A stretch of DNA of 64,000 nt from Alphaproteobacteria bacterium. Lineage in GTDB: Bacteria; Pseudomonadota; Alphaproteobacteria; RF32; CAG-239. The stretch spans positions 408,563 to 472,562 of the forward strand of contig JAQWBS010000001.1 of the NCBI GenBank assembly GCA_028706255.1. Reading direction: 5' to 3'. Below, piece after piece: positions 16,716 through 25,151 of this stretch (position 1 is its first letter; every line of letters begins with the position of its first letter). Both the position numbers and the translations under genes were made by a program. Below the pieces are notes generated by a model, which was not told where the DNA came from, did no database searches, and was given only the letters and a program-made list of their open reading frames with translations.

Positions 16716-18176
16716 CTAAAAGAACAGGTTGAAAATTTCATTAGGGAAGTCATTCACCCAAATGAAAGCAATAATCATGCAAATTAAGGCGTAGATTTGC
16801 AACATTTGCGTAAGTCCCTTGTTTTGTAAAGTTCTTGAATAAGGTTCAAATTTTTTAATTATCTTGTGAATAAATGTCATTATGAAGGTTATCATCAAAA
16901 ATTGAAATGCAAAGCCAGTGGCTTTAATTTTTTCAGGAAAAAAGTCTAAAATTTTATATAAAAACGTGAAAAAAGACATATAAGCCATAATAGCGACAAT
17001 AGTGATATTTTGGATTTTATTGTCTTTAATGATTTTCTCAATTTTATTTTTCTGCACATTTTCTGTGGAAAGTTCAGAAACCTCCACGCCACGCAATGTC
17101 ATTGGCGCATCAATTTTCTTTTGGATGTGAGAAATGTTGCCTTTAAATTTTTCTTCCATAAGACACATGCCACAGCCTTTTGAGGTGAAATAGACATGGT
17201 TATAGTCTTTTTTGCAGGTTTTAAGAGATTTAAGAAGCGACCAAATATGCTCCTTCCATTCCTTTGCTGTTGGGCGAGACTGGTGTTTTGTAAAAGCTCT
17301 TTCAAAAAACTCAAGTGTTGTCTTGTCGAAATATTCATGAATACTATAAGGGTGAGGGGCTTGATAAGTATCTGGCCAAAGCCCATAAGCATAATGATAT
17401 GCTTCGATTCTTTCTTGAATGGAAAGCATTTTAGCATCAGTCTTCCTAGGCGTTCCTGAAAAAGGATGAATGCCATTGTTCAAGAGTTTAAAAATGATAA
17501 CTGCTAGAGCAAACTTGTCCTGTTCTTCTCCCATATCACTGCAATTTTGACTCATACCTTCTGGGTAGATATATTCTTCACTGACAAATTCGGCTGTGTG
17601 ACGGTCATTATATTCACCTTTGATGGAAAAGCCGTCGCAGTCAAGCATGGCAACCATCATGGTTTCTTTATAAACATAGATATTGGAGGGTTTAAGGTCG
17701 ACAACATAATGCCCTGCTTTGTGCAACGCATAAACCATTGAGGCAACATTATAGGCGGCATAAATACGGTAAGCATATTTTTCGGGGAGACTAAGTTTCT
17801 TACGAATGGCTTTTTGCATGAGGTGGTCGAGAGAAACCGCTTTTTTCATATCAATTAAGGGCATTAAATAACCCACACAAAAGCTCATCTCATCTTCAAG
17901 AATGGCAATTGGCCAAGCAATTTGAACATATTCCACTTCATCTTTAACCGCAGGTGGAAAAATTGGCGGATTATGAAGCATTGCTTCGAGTTTCTTACGA
18001 TTTGAACTGCTATTCTGTTTATTGTGAAAAATTTTTGCAACGGTTTTAGGATTCGTCGCATTGAGATAAATTTTTCCCGCTGCACCACCACGATTGACCA
18101 ATTCTCCAAGTTCAATTTTTTCGAAATGACCATCGGCATAAATTGCATTATAAGATGTTTTTGTTGCTTCATTCAT
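16716..18176 (-). CDS. Membrane protein kinase of the VWA-PP2C-kinase (TerY-type) module
   Basis: I start it at ATG 18176, just past the PP2C stop codon; ATG 18212 would extend into that gene. The 486-residue product has a Ser/Thr-kinase-like domain: Gly-rich LVNRGGAAGKIY, KTVAKIF with the ATP-contacting Lys, catalytic loop HYVVDLKPSNIYV, and the metal Asp in LDCDGFSI in place of DFG. That D-x-D-G/S-F form is seen in kinases associated with TerY. After the kinase comes a GCGMC knuckle (about 335) and three C-terminal membrane helices. It is the last gene of a three-gene unit with the VWA and PP2C genes. Confidence 0.8.
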   Translation of the reverse strand: MNEATKTSYNAIYADGHFEKIELGELVNRGGAAGKIYLNATNPKTVAKIFHNKQNSSSNRKKLEAMLHNPPIFPPAVKDEVEYVQIAWPIAILEDEMSFCVGYLMPLIDMKKAVSLDHLMQKAIRKKLSLPEKYAYRIYAAYNVASMVYALHKAGHYVVDLKPSNIYVYKETMMVAMLDCDGFSIKGEYNDRHTAEFVSEEYIYPEGMSQNCSDMGEEQDKFALAVIIFKLLNNGIHPFSGTPRKTDAKMLSIQERIEAYHYAYGLWPDTYQAPHPYSIHEYFDKTTLEFFERAFTKHQSRPTAKEWKEHIWSLLKSLKTCKKDYNHVYFTSKGCGMCLMEEKFKGNISHIQKKIDAPMTLRGVEVSELSTENVQKNKIEKIIKDNKIQNITIVAIMAYMSFFTFLYKILDFFPEKIKATGFAFQFLMITFIMTFIHKIIKKFEPYSRTLQNKGLTQMLQIYALICMIIAFIWVNDFPNEIFNLFF

Positions 18177-18177
18177 A

Positions 18178-18921
18178 TCACAAACACTTTGCCCAAAGAA
18201 TTGTTTTGTCATCTGGATTAATGCGTTCAGCTCTTGGATTGCTCAAAGTTTTATTCAAGGCATTCAAAGCACGATATTTCAAAGGTTCATTGCAGAGATA
18301 TTGATTAATGGGTTGCAAGAAGCGTTTTTCAATTTCATTAAATTCCCCATTAAAAGAGAAGTTTGTTAGCCCATCACTCATCAAAACGAAAGTATTATGC
18401 CCTTTGAATGGAACAAATCTCAAATTTTCTTTCCAGTTTTCCATGGTGTAAAAATAGGTCTCACAGCTAAACATTCCATTTTCAGGAGGTGATATGGTGA
18501 AGTTGTCATAATTTTCATCAGTGAAGGCCACAGCAGCACCGTCACCTATGTGAAAAAAGATTCCTTTGTTATTAGCAAATACAACCCCAACCAATGTTGC
18601 AGCAAAGTCATTCAAATTTTTTTTATTGAGGCGATGAAGAGAAAGCTTTTGACGAGCAACTTTAATTGCTTCATAGGTTTTTTGCTTAATATCCTCAAAT
18701 TTTTCATTTTTTAGTAAATCAACAAGGGTGTTGCAGACGATTCTCGCCCCAATTTTACCATATTTTGCTGAACCTGCTCCATCTGAAACAACTGCTACAA
18801 AATTTTTGCCATTTGTGGCGTGGCAAGAATGGTCTTGACAAGGTGCATTTCGATTGGCGTTTCTCAGCCCTTTAATACTTGTCGCCAAAACACGAATATT
18901 TCTTTTAGGCTTATTTTTCAT
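18178..18921 (-). CDS. PP2C-family protein phosphatase
   Basis: I start it at ATG 18921, which overlaps the VWA gene's stop by 11 bp; an upstream extension would run in VWA sequence. The 247-residue protein has PP2C metal-site motifs: NEDH-like PCQDHSC (about 27), VVSDGAGSAKYGKIGA, and FVLMSDGLTNF near the end. Such phosphatases reverse Ser/Thr phosphorylation and here would oppose the kinase encoded next. In known TerY triads a VWA protein, a PP2C and a kinase form one regulatory unit. Confidence 0.85.
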   Translation of the reverse strand: MKNKPKRNIRVLATSIKGLRNANRNAPCQDHSCHATNGKNFVAVVSDGAGSAKYGKIGARIVCNTLVDLLKNEKFEDIKQKTYEAIKVARQKLSLHRLNKKNLNDFAATLVGVVFANNKGIFFHIGDGAAVAFTDENYDNFTISPPENGMFSCETYFYTMENWKENLRFVPFKGHNTFVLMSDGLTNFSFNGEFNEIEKRFLQPINQYLCNEPLKYRALNALNKTLSNPRAERINPDDKTILWAKCL

Positions 18922-19591
18922 CCCAAGAACCAGTGTCTTCAATGTAATCAATAGCATTTGGCGTTGCCTTGGAAATGCAAGAAACACTACGGCTGAGCCA
19001 GAGGAAAAACTCTGTGAACTTCAAGCCAGTAAGTCTTTTAGGTTGCATAAGAGAAAACTTAGCCAGTTTTTCTAAGTTAGCGCCTTGTGTTCCCACGGCA
19101 TGAACGACCACTTTTTTGTTTTGTTGAGCAAAACGGCATCTTTCTGCCACAATTTCCCAATCATAATCTGTTGGCTCGCCATCACTGATAAGGAAAATCC
19201 ATGGACGTTTAGAAGTAATGCCACAACTATCGTAAAGACATTTTTGTTCTTCAATTTTCAGCAAAGCTAAATCCATGGCTTTGCCAAGAGGTGTAAGTCC
19301 ATCTGCTTCCATGACGGGAGCTTCAAAATTCATTGCATCAATCCAGTCGGAAGCTGTTATAGCTTGGTCTTTGCCAAAAGCTTTGATGATGAGCAATTGC
19401 ACACGAGAAGAAGCATCAATATCATCTTTAAGCTCATTTTCAAGTGCTTTTAAGCCCATATTAAGTTGCTTAATTGGTTCGCCACGCATTGACCCTGAAC
19501 AATCTAGCACTAACACACAAGGTGTTCTTTCGTTGGCATTATCGGCAAATTCGACATATGGGATAATATCATCTGAATATGAATGAGACAT
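18911..19591 (-). CDS. TerY-like VWA-domain protein
   Basis: This 226-residue protein has a von Willebrand A domain with a complete MIDAS site: DCSGSM (about 30-35), the Thr in DGLTPLGKA and the Asp in LISDGEPTDYDW. It lacks a signal peptide, so it acts in the cytoplasm. TerY-type proteins act with kinase and phosphatase partners in stress and chemical-resistance systems, sometimes proposed as phage defence. It is the first gene of the unit; no TerC, TerD or other Ter genes are visible nearby. Confidence 0.85.
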   Translation of the reverse strand: MSHSYSDDIIPYVEFADNANERTPCVLVLDCSGSMRGEPIKQLNMGLKALENELKDDIDASSRVQLLIIKAFGKDQAITASDWIDAMNFEAPVMEADGLTPLGKAMDLALLKIEEQKCLYDSCGITSKRPWIFLISDGEPTDYDWEIVAERCRFAQQNKKVVVHAVGTQGANLEKLAKFSLMQPKRLTGLKFTEFFLWLSRSVSCISKATPNAIDYIEDTGSWDEK

Positions 19592-19611
19592 AATGACCCT
19601 TCCTGAAATTT

Positions 19612-19758
19612 CTAATTATCTATTGGTTTTGGATATTGATGAGGATATCCGCTCCCTTCATATGGTTCGGGTGCGGAAATTTTTCCACATCCACTCATGC
19701 TGAACATGATAAGAGAGATTGTATAAATAATTAGTAACTTTTTAAAATTCTTTTTCAT
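19612..19758 (-). CDS. Small lipoprotein, LptM-like
   Basis: This is a 48-residue ORF: a basic start (MKKNFKK), a hydrophobic stretch and a lipobox MSGC, giving a mature Cys followed by GKISAPEPYEGSGYPHQYP. The mature part resembles the small alphaproteobacterial lipoproteins with CGKK-x-x-PEPPEGS-x-YPRQYP, which relate to LptM, the LptD-maturation lipoprotein. An AAAGGTATAAAA leader gives a modest RBS. It lies between the VWA gene and a divergent thioredoxin-like gene. Confidence 0.7.
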   Translation of the reverse strand: MKKNFKKLLIIYTISLIMFSMSGCGKISAPEPYEGSGYPHQYPKPIDN

Positions 19759-19846
19759 TTTTATACCTTTTCGTTGTATAAAGCTTTACACTTGATTATA
19801 ATAAATACAAGCGTTGGATTTAACAATATAAAAATAAGTTATCAAT

Positions 19847-20371
19847 ATGAAGAAAAGTTTTTTGATTCTCTTTTTGCTGGTGTTTTTTTCACATAAGAAT
19901 CTTTCGGCGCAAGAGGCTGTTAATATTTTCCCAAGGTCTAGGGAGGTTCCAAAAGAAGTTATCTATCACGAGTCTGGAAAGAGATATCGCCTAAACGAAT
20001 TTAAGGGAAATTTCGTTTTGCTTGTTTTTTGGTCAAAAAAGTGTGCAGTATGTTTGAAAGAGTTTGATGATTTAAACAATTTCAGCAATATTGTTAAAAA
20101 TAATGGCATCAAAGTTGTTTTGGTTTCGCCCTCAACAGAATGGCACAGCTTCGGGCAGACCCGTCGGTTTATGGATAGATTCGGAGCAAATGACTTAGAT
20201 GTTTATTGGGACGAAAATGGCAATTTGGCTTCTGCATTGGGCGTTTTTTCAACCCCGCATAATGTTTTAATTAACAAAGAGGGACGTGAAATTGGCAGAA
20301 TTAGAGGTGGTGCAGATTGGGATAAACAAGAAATCATAGATTATATATATGAGTTAAAAGCAAAATATTAA
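19847..20371 (+). CDS. Exported TlpA/ResA-like thioredoxin-fold protein
   Basis: The 174-residue product has a signal peptide (about 1-21) and a TlpA-type thioredoxin fold: F-KGNFVLLVFWSKKCAVCLKE with an active-site CAVC (Cys65/Cys68), a central VVLVSPS strand, then VFSTPHNVLINKEG with cis-Pro and the I-G-R-x-x-G-A-DW ending. Such proteins reduce disulfides in the periplasm, for example during cytochrome maturation. It is followed 15 bp later by gpt. Confidence 0.85.
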   Translation: MKKSFLILFLLVFFSHKNLSAQEAVNIFPRSREVPKEVIYHESGKRYRLNEFKGNFVLLVFWSKKCAVCLKEFDDLNNFSNIVKNNGIKVVLVSPSTEWHSFGQTRRFMDRFGANDLDVYWDENGNLASALGVFSTPHNVLINKEGREIGRIRGGADWDKQEIIDYIYELKAKY

Positions 20372-20386
20372 TAAGGTAGGAGAATT

Positions 20387-20812
20387 ATGGATAAGCTTTA
20401 TATCACATGGGATGACTTTCATCGAGATGCAAAAAGACTTTGCGACAAGATAAAAAAACTCGGCAAGTTTGATAGAATTATTGCAGTGAGCAGAGGAGGG
20501 TTGATTCCAGCAGGGATAATTTCTTATGAAATGGACATTAGAAATGTGGAAGCTGTGAGTGTTTCAAGTTATGATGGTGAAAATTTGAGAGATTTTGATG
20601 AGATAAAAATTTCAATTTCCGTTGATAATGTTGATGAAAAGACACTTGTGATTGATGACTTAGCCGACACAGGCAACACATTCAAATTGTTGCGAAGCAT
20701 TTTTCCTAAAGCAAAATATGTTTGTGTTTATGCAAAAGATGCTGGTAAGCCAGAGGCAGATGCTTATCAAGAAGAAATGCCAAACAAATGGATTGTTTTC
20801 CCTTGGGACTAA
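20387..20812 (+). CDS. gpt: Xanthine-guanine phosphoribosyltransferase
   Basis: This 141-residue cytoplasmic enzyme aligns by eye along the length of bacterial Gpt: LYITWDDFHRDAKRL, IIAVSRGGLIPAGI, VSVSSYDGEN, the PRPP loop VIDDLADTGNT, and the C-terminal WIVFPWD. It converts xanthine or guanine and PRPP to XMP or GMP. RBS AGGAGAATT precedes ATG 20387. No terminator hairpin is evident; palindromic repeats follow. Confidence 0.9.
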   Translation: MDKLYITWDDFHRDAKRLCDKIKKLGKFDRIIAVSRGGLIPAGIISYEMDIRNVEAVSVSSYDGENLRDFDEIKISISVDNVDEKTLVIDDLADTGNTFKLLRSIFPKAKYVCVYAKDAGKPEADAYQEEMPNKWIVFPWD

Positions 20813-20820
20813 GTTCTTTC

Positions 20821-21226
20821 AGTTTTAAGTAATAAGGCAAGATTTCTCATTGTCAAAGACAATTTCGAAATGACAATTTTTTTGTCATCTCAACTGAGCT
20901 CCCTTCCTGTCATCTCGACTGAGGGCTTTCTATTCTCTGTCATCTCAACTGAGCGAAGCGAACGGAGAGATATTGCCTTATTAAGATGGATTCCCGATTT
21001 CTCGGGAATGACACTGTTTTTGTCATATTCGGGCTTGACCCGAATATCAATATTGTTCTTGTCTTTCTTCAAAGTAGATTCCCGATTTCTCGGGAATGAC
21101 AATGATTCTTTGTTTGATTGGATTGCCACGCTTCGCTCGCAATGACAATACATAGTGTCATATTCGGGATGTTTTTTTAGGCGTCATATTCGGGCTTGAC
21201 CCGAATATCTACAAACATTCACAAAC
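20821..21226. repeat. Cluster of palindromic intergenic repeats
   Basis: This stretch has no gene. It holds three copies of TGTCATCTCAACTGAG or a one-base variant (20883, 20908, 20938); two copies of GATTCCCGA-TTT-CTCGGGAATGAC (20989-21012, 21077-21100), each a hairpin; two copies of a GTCATATTCGGG/CCCGAATATC hairpin (21023-21048, 21183-21209) plus a truncated one at 21157; and one GATTGCCACG...CGCAATGAC palindrome (21121-21146). Long open frames across it translate only the repeats. Such mosaics are seen as dispersed repeats in many proteobacterial genomes. Confidence 0.85.
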
Positions 21227-22195
21227 TTAAAGGTCAGGGAAGATATTCATACCTCTTGCCATACGGGTCATTTGGGTTTCAATTGCCGTTGCAAGGTTGA
21301 GTTTTCCGCTTTTGATAATGCCTCGAACTTGGTCGCCTTTGGTTGTGTCTGGGTTGGCAAAAAGGTGGCTGACAAGTGGTTTCTTGACCCCCACACCAAT
21401 CAACTGTTGGTGCATTACGCCGAGCATTCCACGAGAAAAGAGGTCATAAGCCAATTCTTCACTCATTGAGGTTGAAGAAGCATATTTAACCACAGAGTTG
21501 ATGGCATCTGTCACGTTGTTTGCGTGAATTGTTGAGAGAATAAGGTGTCCTGAAGTTGCCGCACGCAAAACCTCACTTGCTGTTTCAGGGGTTCTGATTT
21601 CTCCCACAAGAATATATCTTGGTTTTGTACGCAAAGCAGATTTCAAAGCCGCACCCCAGTCACCACCAGGGGGAACAGTTTGTTTGCAGAGCCCAATTCC
21701 GCCAGCAACTGAGTTATATGTGCCGTCAAGGGGTTGTTCAGTTGGGTCTTCAATGGTATAGGCAAAACCACCTTCGGAGCTCAAAAATTCTTTAAGCAAG
21801 CTTGAAATTGTGGTTGTTTTACCTTGCCCCGTTGGACCAGAACACAGGATAAGTCCGTAAGCATCCCCTAAAGAGAGGAGGTGTCGAGAGAGTTCATTGC
21901 CAAAGCCAAGGCTTGAAAAAGGCGGAACTTTCACGGGCATACGACGGGCGCAATATTGTGTGCCATAAATTGTTTCACTTCGTTCAACACGGTAGAAAGA
22001 TTTACTATATAAGACAGAATAGCTAGGGTTTTTTCCGTCCCAAGACTCAGAAACGAGTTTAAAAAACTCATCAAAATCATCAGCTTTCAGAATTTTCAAG
22101 CCATTGTTTGTGTTGTCATCTGGGATATAAGCTGTTTTATCAGGTGTGATGTAAATGTCTGAGAAAGGGGTGGAATAAATAGTTGCGCCACTCAT
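21227..22195 (-). CDS. PilT/DotB-like secretion ATPase
   Basis: I start it at ATG 22195 (AGAGGA upstream) rather than 22246. The 322-residue protein has Walker A GPTGQGKTT, an Asp box YTIEDPTEQ, Walker B ILVGEIRTPETASEVLRAATSGH and a His-box LSTIHAN, the motif set of PilT-type hexameric ATPases. DotB and R64 TraJ are of this type, as are pilus retraction motors. It is the last gene of the type IVb pilus operon, separated from the third pilin by about 100 bp, so it may power pilus retraction or serve the adjoining secretion channel. Confidence 0.85.
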   Translation of the reverse strand: MSGATIYSTPFSDIYITPDKTAYIPDDNTNNGLKILKADDFDEFFKLVSESWDGKNPSYSVLYSKSFYRVERSETIYGTQYCARRMPVKVPPFSSLGFGNELSRHLLSLGDAYGLILCSGPTGQGKTTTISSLLKEFLSSEGGFAYTIEDPTEQPLDGTYNSVAGGIGLCKQTVPPGGDWGAALKSALRTKPRYILVGEIRTPETASEVLRAATSGHLILSTIHANNVTDAINSVVKYASSTSMSEELAYDLFSRGMLGVMHQQLIGVGVKKPLVSHLFANPDTTKGDQVRGIIKSGKLNLATAIETQMTRMARGMNIFPDL

Positions 22196-22298
22196 CTTAA
22201 AAATCCTCTTAATTGAAATTAATACGTTCTCATTATAGGAGAGCATTTATTAAAAGTATAGAGGAAAATGTTTTCAATTTTGTTAAATTTTTAAAAAA

Positions 22299-22910
22299 CT
22301 AGTAAAAAGTGAAACTAACAATGCAAGTGTTGGCTATTTCTTCATCTTGAGGATTACAAGCACATTCTTGATAGATTGTTTCCAAGGTCAGGGTTTCATT
22401 AAGATTATTTCCAGAATGGTATGAAAGAGTGCCTGTGGCTGTTCCTATGCCAACTCGAAGAATGTCTGATAGAGTTGTGCTGAAATTGTGCCTTGCTAAG
22501 AATTGACAATTATCTCTGCTAAGTTTGGTGATTTGAATTTCAAAAACAGTAGATTTAGTAACATTTGCGGGCAAGTCTTCAGGAGCACTAATGATTAAAT
22601 TGCCTTTTTTAGCATGTTGAATGGTTTGCTTATCCCCATTTTGCATGGTGAGTGGAACGAGGGTATATTCTATGGCACGAGCATTGTCTAAGCCAGCGTA
22701 GTTCCCTTGGTTGGCATAAGCATTTCTGATGTCATTGGCAAGGGTTATTACTTCTTCCAAAATTGATTGACGTTCATATCTGTCTAAAAGGATGGGGAAG
22801 GCTTGAACTGCCATCATCGTCATCACACTGAGAATGAGCAAAACAGCCATCAACTCTAACATCGTACGACCTTGTTGATTTGTTCTGTTCTTGTTTTTTC
22901 TTATTATCAC
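22299..22910 (-). CDS. Type IV pilin-like protein (divergent, third pilin)
   Basis: The start is probably GTG 22910. The 203-residue product has a leader ending QQG, cleavage before RTMLELMAVLLILSVMTMMAV with Glu at +5, and a long hydrophobic helix, the type IV prepilin signature. The rest parallels the two major pilins: a DIRNAYANQGNYAGLDNAR segment, a Cys at NCQFLAR and a closing disulfide region CACNPQDEEIANTC. It may be a minor pilin. It has no strong Shine-Dalgarno. Confidence 0.8.
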   Translation of the reverse strand: MIIRKNKNRTNQQGRTMLELMAVLLILSVMTMMAVQAFPILLDRYERQSILEEVITLANDIRNAYANQGNYAGLDNARAIEYTLVPLTMQNGDKQTIQHAKKGNLIISAPEDLPANVTKSTVFEIQITKLSRDNCQFLARHNFSTTLSDILRVGIGTATGTLSYHSGNNLNETLTLETIYQECACNPQDEEIANTCIVSFTFY

Positions 22911-23005
22911 GTGTATTGTCTTTCTCGAATTTGTTTTAAGATATCATATCTATATCTAAGATGTAAAGGGCAAAAGTTAATGAGTAGGTAGTATAAAAAG
23001 CCATA

Positions 23006-23035
23006 TAAAAAGAGCCTCAAAATGAGGCTCTTTTT
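23006..23035 (-). terminator. Terminator of the second PilS-like gene
   Basis: AAAAAGAGCCTCA (23007-23019) pairs with TGAGGCTCTTTTT (23023-23035). On the minus strand it lies 17 bp past the stop of the pilin gene at 23052, with a T-run. Confidence 0.9.
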
Positions 23036-23051
23036 AGAAATTATTCTGGAA

Positions 23052-23624
23052 TTAGTAATAAGTCCATTCAACAACACAAGTGTTGTTGCTTGCGCCACAA
23101 GCGCCACAAGCAGTGTTTGCATCTTCCAAGCTGAATGGAAGAGCGCTACTTGCTTTTGATGTTCCACCCGCAGCATTAGAGCTGTGAGCTCTCATTGAAT
23201 TCAAGCCCGCTGAACCAGAACCCCAGTCAGAAGTTGCAAGATACATACAAGATGATTTGTTAAGTCCTGTAAAGAGCAAAGTAAAGCCAAGGTTAGCAAC
23301 GCCACCAACGTTTGCAGGAGCAATTGTTACAGAGCCACCCATTGCATTATTCAAAGTTGCGCCAACGACCATGTCTGAAGGGGCAAAGCCATAAGTGATG
23401 ACATTGGCAGAAGTGATGCCCGCATAGCTTGATTGACTTGAATAAGCAGTTCTGATGTTTGCAGTTAAAGTTGAAACTTGGTCAGCAAGTTTTTGTTCTT
23501 TAAACTTACTCATTGCTTTTGAATAGCCAGCGATACCAGCAACAGATAAGATACCAACAATCGCCAAAACGGCAAGCATTTCGACCATTGAACGACCAGA
23601 TTGTTCAGATTTGTAATTTTTCAT
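23052..23624 (-). CDS. Type IVb major pilin (PilS-like), copy 2
   Basis: This 190-residue prepilin has a short leader, then SG before RSMVEMLAVLAIVGILSVAG with Glu at +5. Residues 1-68 are almost identical to the pilin at 23873-24442, and so is the SSCMYLATSDWGSG segment. The mature domain has a cysteine pair closing the D-region (CGACGASNNTC). It carries its own AGGGGAAA Shine-Dalgarno and terminator, so it may be expressed separately from the pilus operon. It is the structural subunit or an alternative one. Confidence 0.9.
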   Translation of the reverse strand: MKNYKSEQSGRSMVEMLAVLAIVGILSVAGIAGYSKAMSKFKEQKLADQVSTLTANIRTAYSSQSSYAGITSANVITYGFAPSDMVVGATLNNAMGGSVTIAPANVGGVANLGFTLLFTGLNKSSCMYLATSDWGSGSAGLNSMRAHSSNAAGGTSKASSALPFSLEDANTACGACGASNNTCVVEWTYY

Positions 23625-23775
23625 TTTGTTTCCCCTAATAGATTATTATAAATAATCAGTTGTTAATTTAACGATGAATACCCTATATCATATATTATAG
23701 TAATCTGAAAATTCCATCTATCAAGACTAACTTTCGTAACAAAAAATCACTTAAGCACTTGTAAAAAAGCATAAA

Positions 23776-23813
23776 ACAAAACCTCCGCTAGAAAAATCTA
23801 GTGGAGGTTTTGT
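23776..23813 (-). terminator. Terminator of the first PilS-like gene
   Basis: ACAAAACCTCCGCTAGA pairs with TCTAGTGGAGGTTTTGT across a short A-rich loop, with one G-T pair. It lies on the minus strand after the pilin ending at 23873. A second smaller dyad CAGAGC/GCTCTG is at 23830-23861. Confidence 0.85.
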
Positions 23814-23872
23814 TCTGTTAACCACGCTCAGAGCAATGTTTCAAACAAAAGCGCTCTGAAGTTGTTATAAGA

Positions 23873-24442
23873 TTAGAAGTAAATCCATTGAACAGAGCAA
23901 GTATTGTTGTTTGCACCACAATCACCACAAGCTTCGTTTGCCGTCTCAAGGCTCATAGGAAGAGCACTGCTTGCTACAGAATCTCCTGCAGCAGCAGTAG
24001 AACTCGCATTCATTGAAGATAAACCAGCTTGACCAGAACCCCAGTCAGAAGTTGCAAGATACATACAAGATGATTTGTTAAGACCTTGGAATTGCAGGCT
24101 GAATCCTAAATCAGCAACGCCACCAACATCTGCCGTAGTAATCGCTACAGAGCCACCCATTGCATTATTCAAAGTTTCACCAACAACCATGTCTGTAGGA
24201 GCAAGACCGTAGCTAATAATGTTTTCTTCAGAAATACCAGCATAGCTTGATTGGCTTGAATAAGCAGTTCTGATGTTTGCAGTTAAAGTTGAAACTTGGT
24301 CAGCAAGTTTTTGTTCTTTAAACTTGCTCATTGCTTTTGAATAGCCAGCGATACCGGCAACAGATAAGATACCCACGATTGCCAAGACGGCAAGCATTTC
24401 GACCATTGAACGACCAGATTGTTCAGATTTGTAAGATTTCAT
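23873..24442 (-). CDS. Type IVb major pilin (PilS-like), copy 1
   Basis: This 189-residue prepilin is paired with the copy at 23052. It has the leader MKSYKSEQSG, cleavage before RSMVEML, Glu +5 and a shared N-terminal helix. The middle differs in a few places (for example ISEENIISYGLAPTDM against ITSANVITYGFAPSDM), and the C-terminal half diverges most, ending CGDCGANNNTCSVQWIYF. A recent duplication or gene conversion is likely. Own Shine-Dalgarno (AGGGGAAT). Confidence 0.9.
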   Translation of the reverse strand: MKSYKSEQSGRSMVEMLAVLAIVGILSVAGIAGYSKAMSKFKEQKLADQVSTLTANIRTAYSSQSSYAGISEENIISYGLAPTDMVVGETLNNAMGGSVAITTADVGGVADLGFSLQFQGLNKSSCMYLATSDWGSGQAGLSSMNASSTAAAGDSVASSALPMSLETANEACGDCGANNNTCSVQWIYF

Positions 24443-24608
24443 TTTTTATTCCCCTAGATTTAATCTCAAATAATTAATTGATACCCAACATCTGTCACAA
24501 TTACGCTTGTCAATCTGGACTTTAGTCATATATATAATTTAAATATTCAAAAAAATTTATTTTTAAATACGCAACTATACTTGTTAATTCCAACCTTAGT
24601 CATATATA

Positions 24609-25148
24609 TTATTCAAAAGTCCATAAAATTTCGTTCTGAACATTTTCTTGACAAAGCTTCTTTGCCACATCTGTTGAAACAGGCAATTTGTTCTCTGCTC
24701 CCCAGCCAAACTCAATGACGTCTTCACCACGTTTGAGCTTGAGAGAAAGCAGGGAAACCGACTGTTCTTCGCTTAGCTTATAACTTAATAAAGCAACGCA
24801 TTCTTCTTTATTAAGATTTTTATAAACAATATCAAAACTTCTTCCGCCAGGCATAACTTTATAGCCGTCGAAATCCGTTCCAATGACGATTTCCTTCCCA
24901 AATTCATTTAACATTTTATGCTGATTAGATTTATTAATCAAGTTTTTTTCTGTAAAAAAATCCGAATTCAACCCCCAGTAGTCTGGACGGTTCTTAAAAT
25001 GTTGTCTAACCTCTTGAGAAATATGAAAAAGTTGTGCAATTGGTTTTTCTGCATTTATGCCAGATTTTAACCAAAAGATGAGGATTAAACCGCATACAAC
25101 TAGCAAAAACGCTAGAAAAAAGCCAATTTTTTTCTTCATTCCATTCAT
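24609..25148 (-). CDS. Pilin-like protein without a prepilin cleavage site
   Basis: This 179-residue protein starts MNGMKKKIGFFLAFLLVVCGL with a plain membrane helix (about 6-27) and no G-x4-E motif. Its body follows the plan of the PilS copies: HISQEVRQHFKNRPDYWGLNSDFFTEKNLI matches the helix-plus-YAG-I-x-x-ENII region, FDIVYKNLNKEECVALLSYKL matches GLNKSSCMYLATSDW, and KLC-x(5)-NEILWTF matches the terminal strand. It starts 3 bp beyond the PilR stop and so belongs to the operon. It may be a permanently membrane-anchored pilin-fold accessory protein. Confidence 0.65.
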   Translation of the reverse strand: MNGMKKKIGFFLAFLLVVCGLILIFWLKSGINAEKPIAQLFHISQEVRQHFKNRPDYWGLNSDFFTEKNLINKSNQHKMLNEFGKEIVIGTDFDGYKVMPGGRSFDIVYKNLNKEECVALLSYKLSEEQSVSLLSLKLKRGEDVIEFGWGAENKLPVSTDVAKKLCQENVQNEILWTFE

Positions 25149-25151
25149 TTT

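Noticed and set aside
20870..21153. Open frames of about 90 codons on both strands
   Set aside because: They translate only the palindromic repeats; no ribosome site, and the amino-acid runs are typical artefacts of such repeats.
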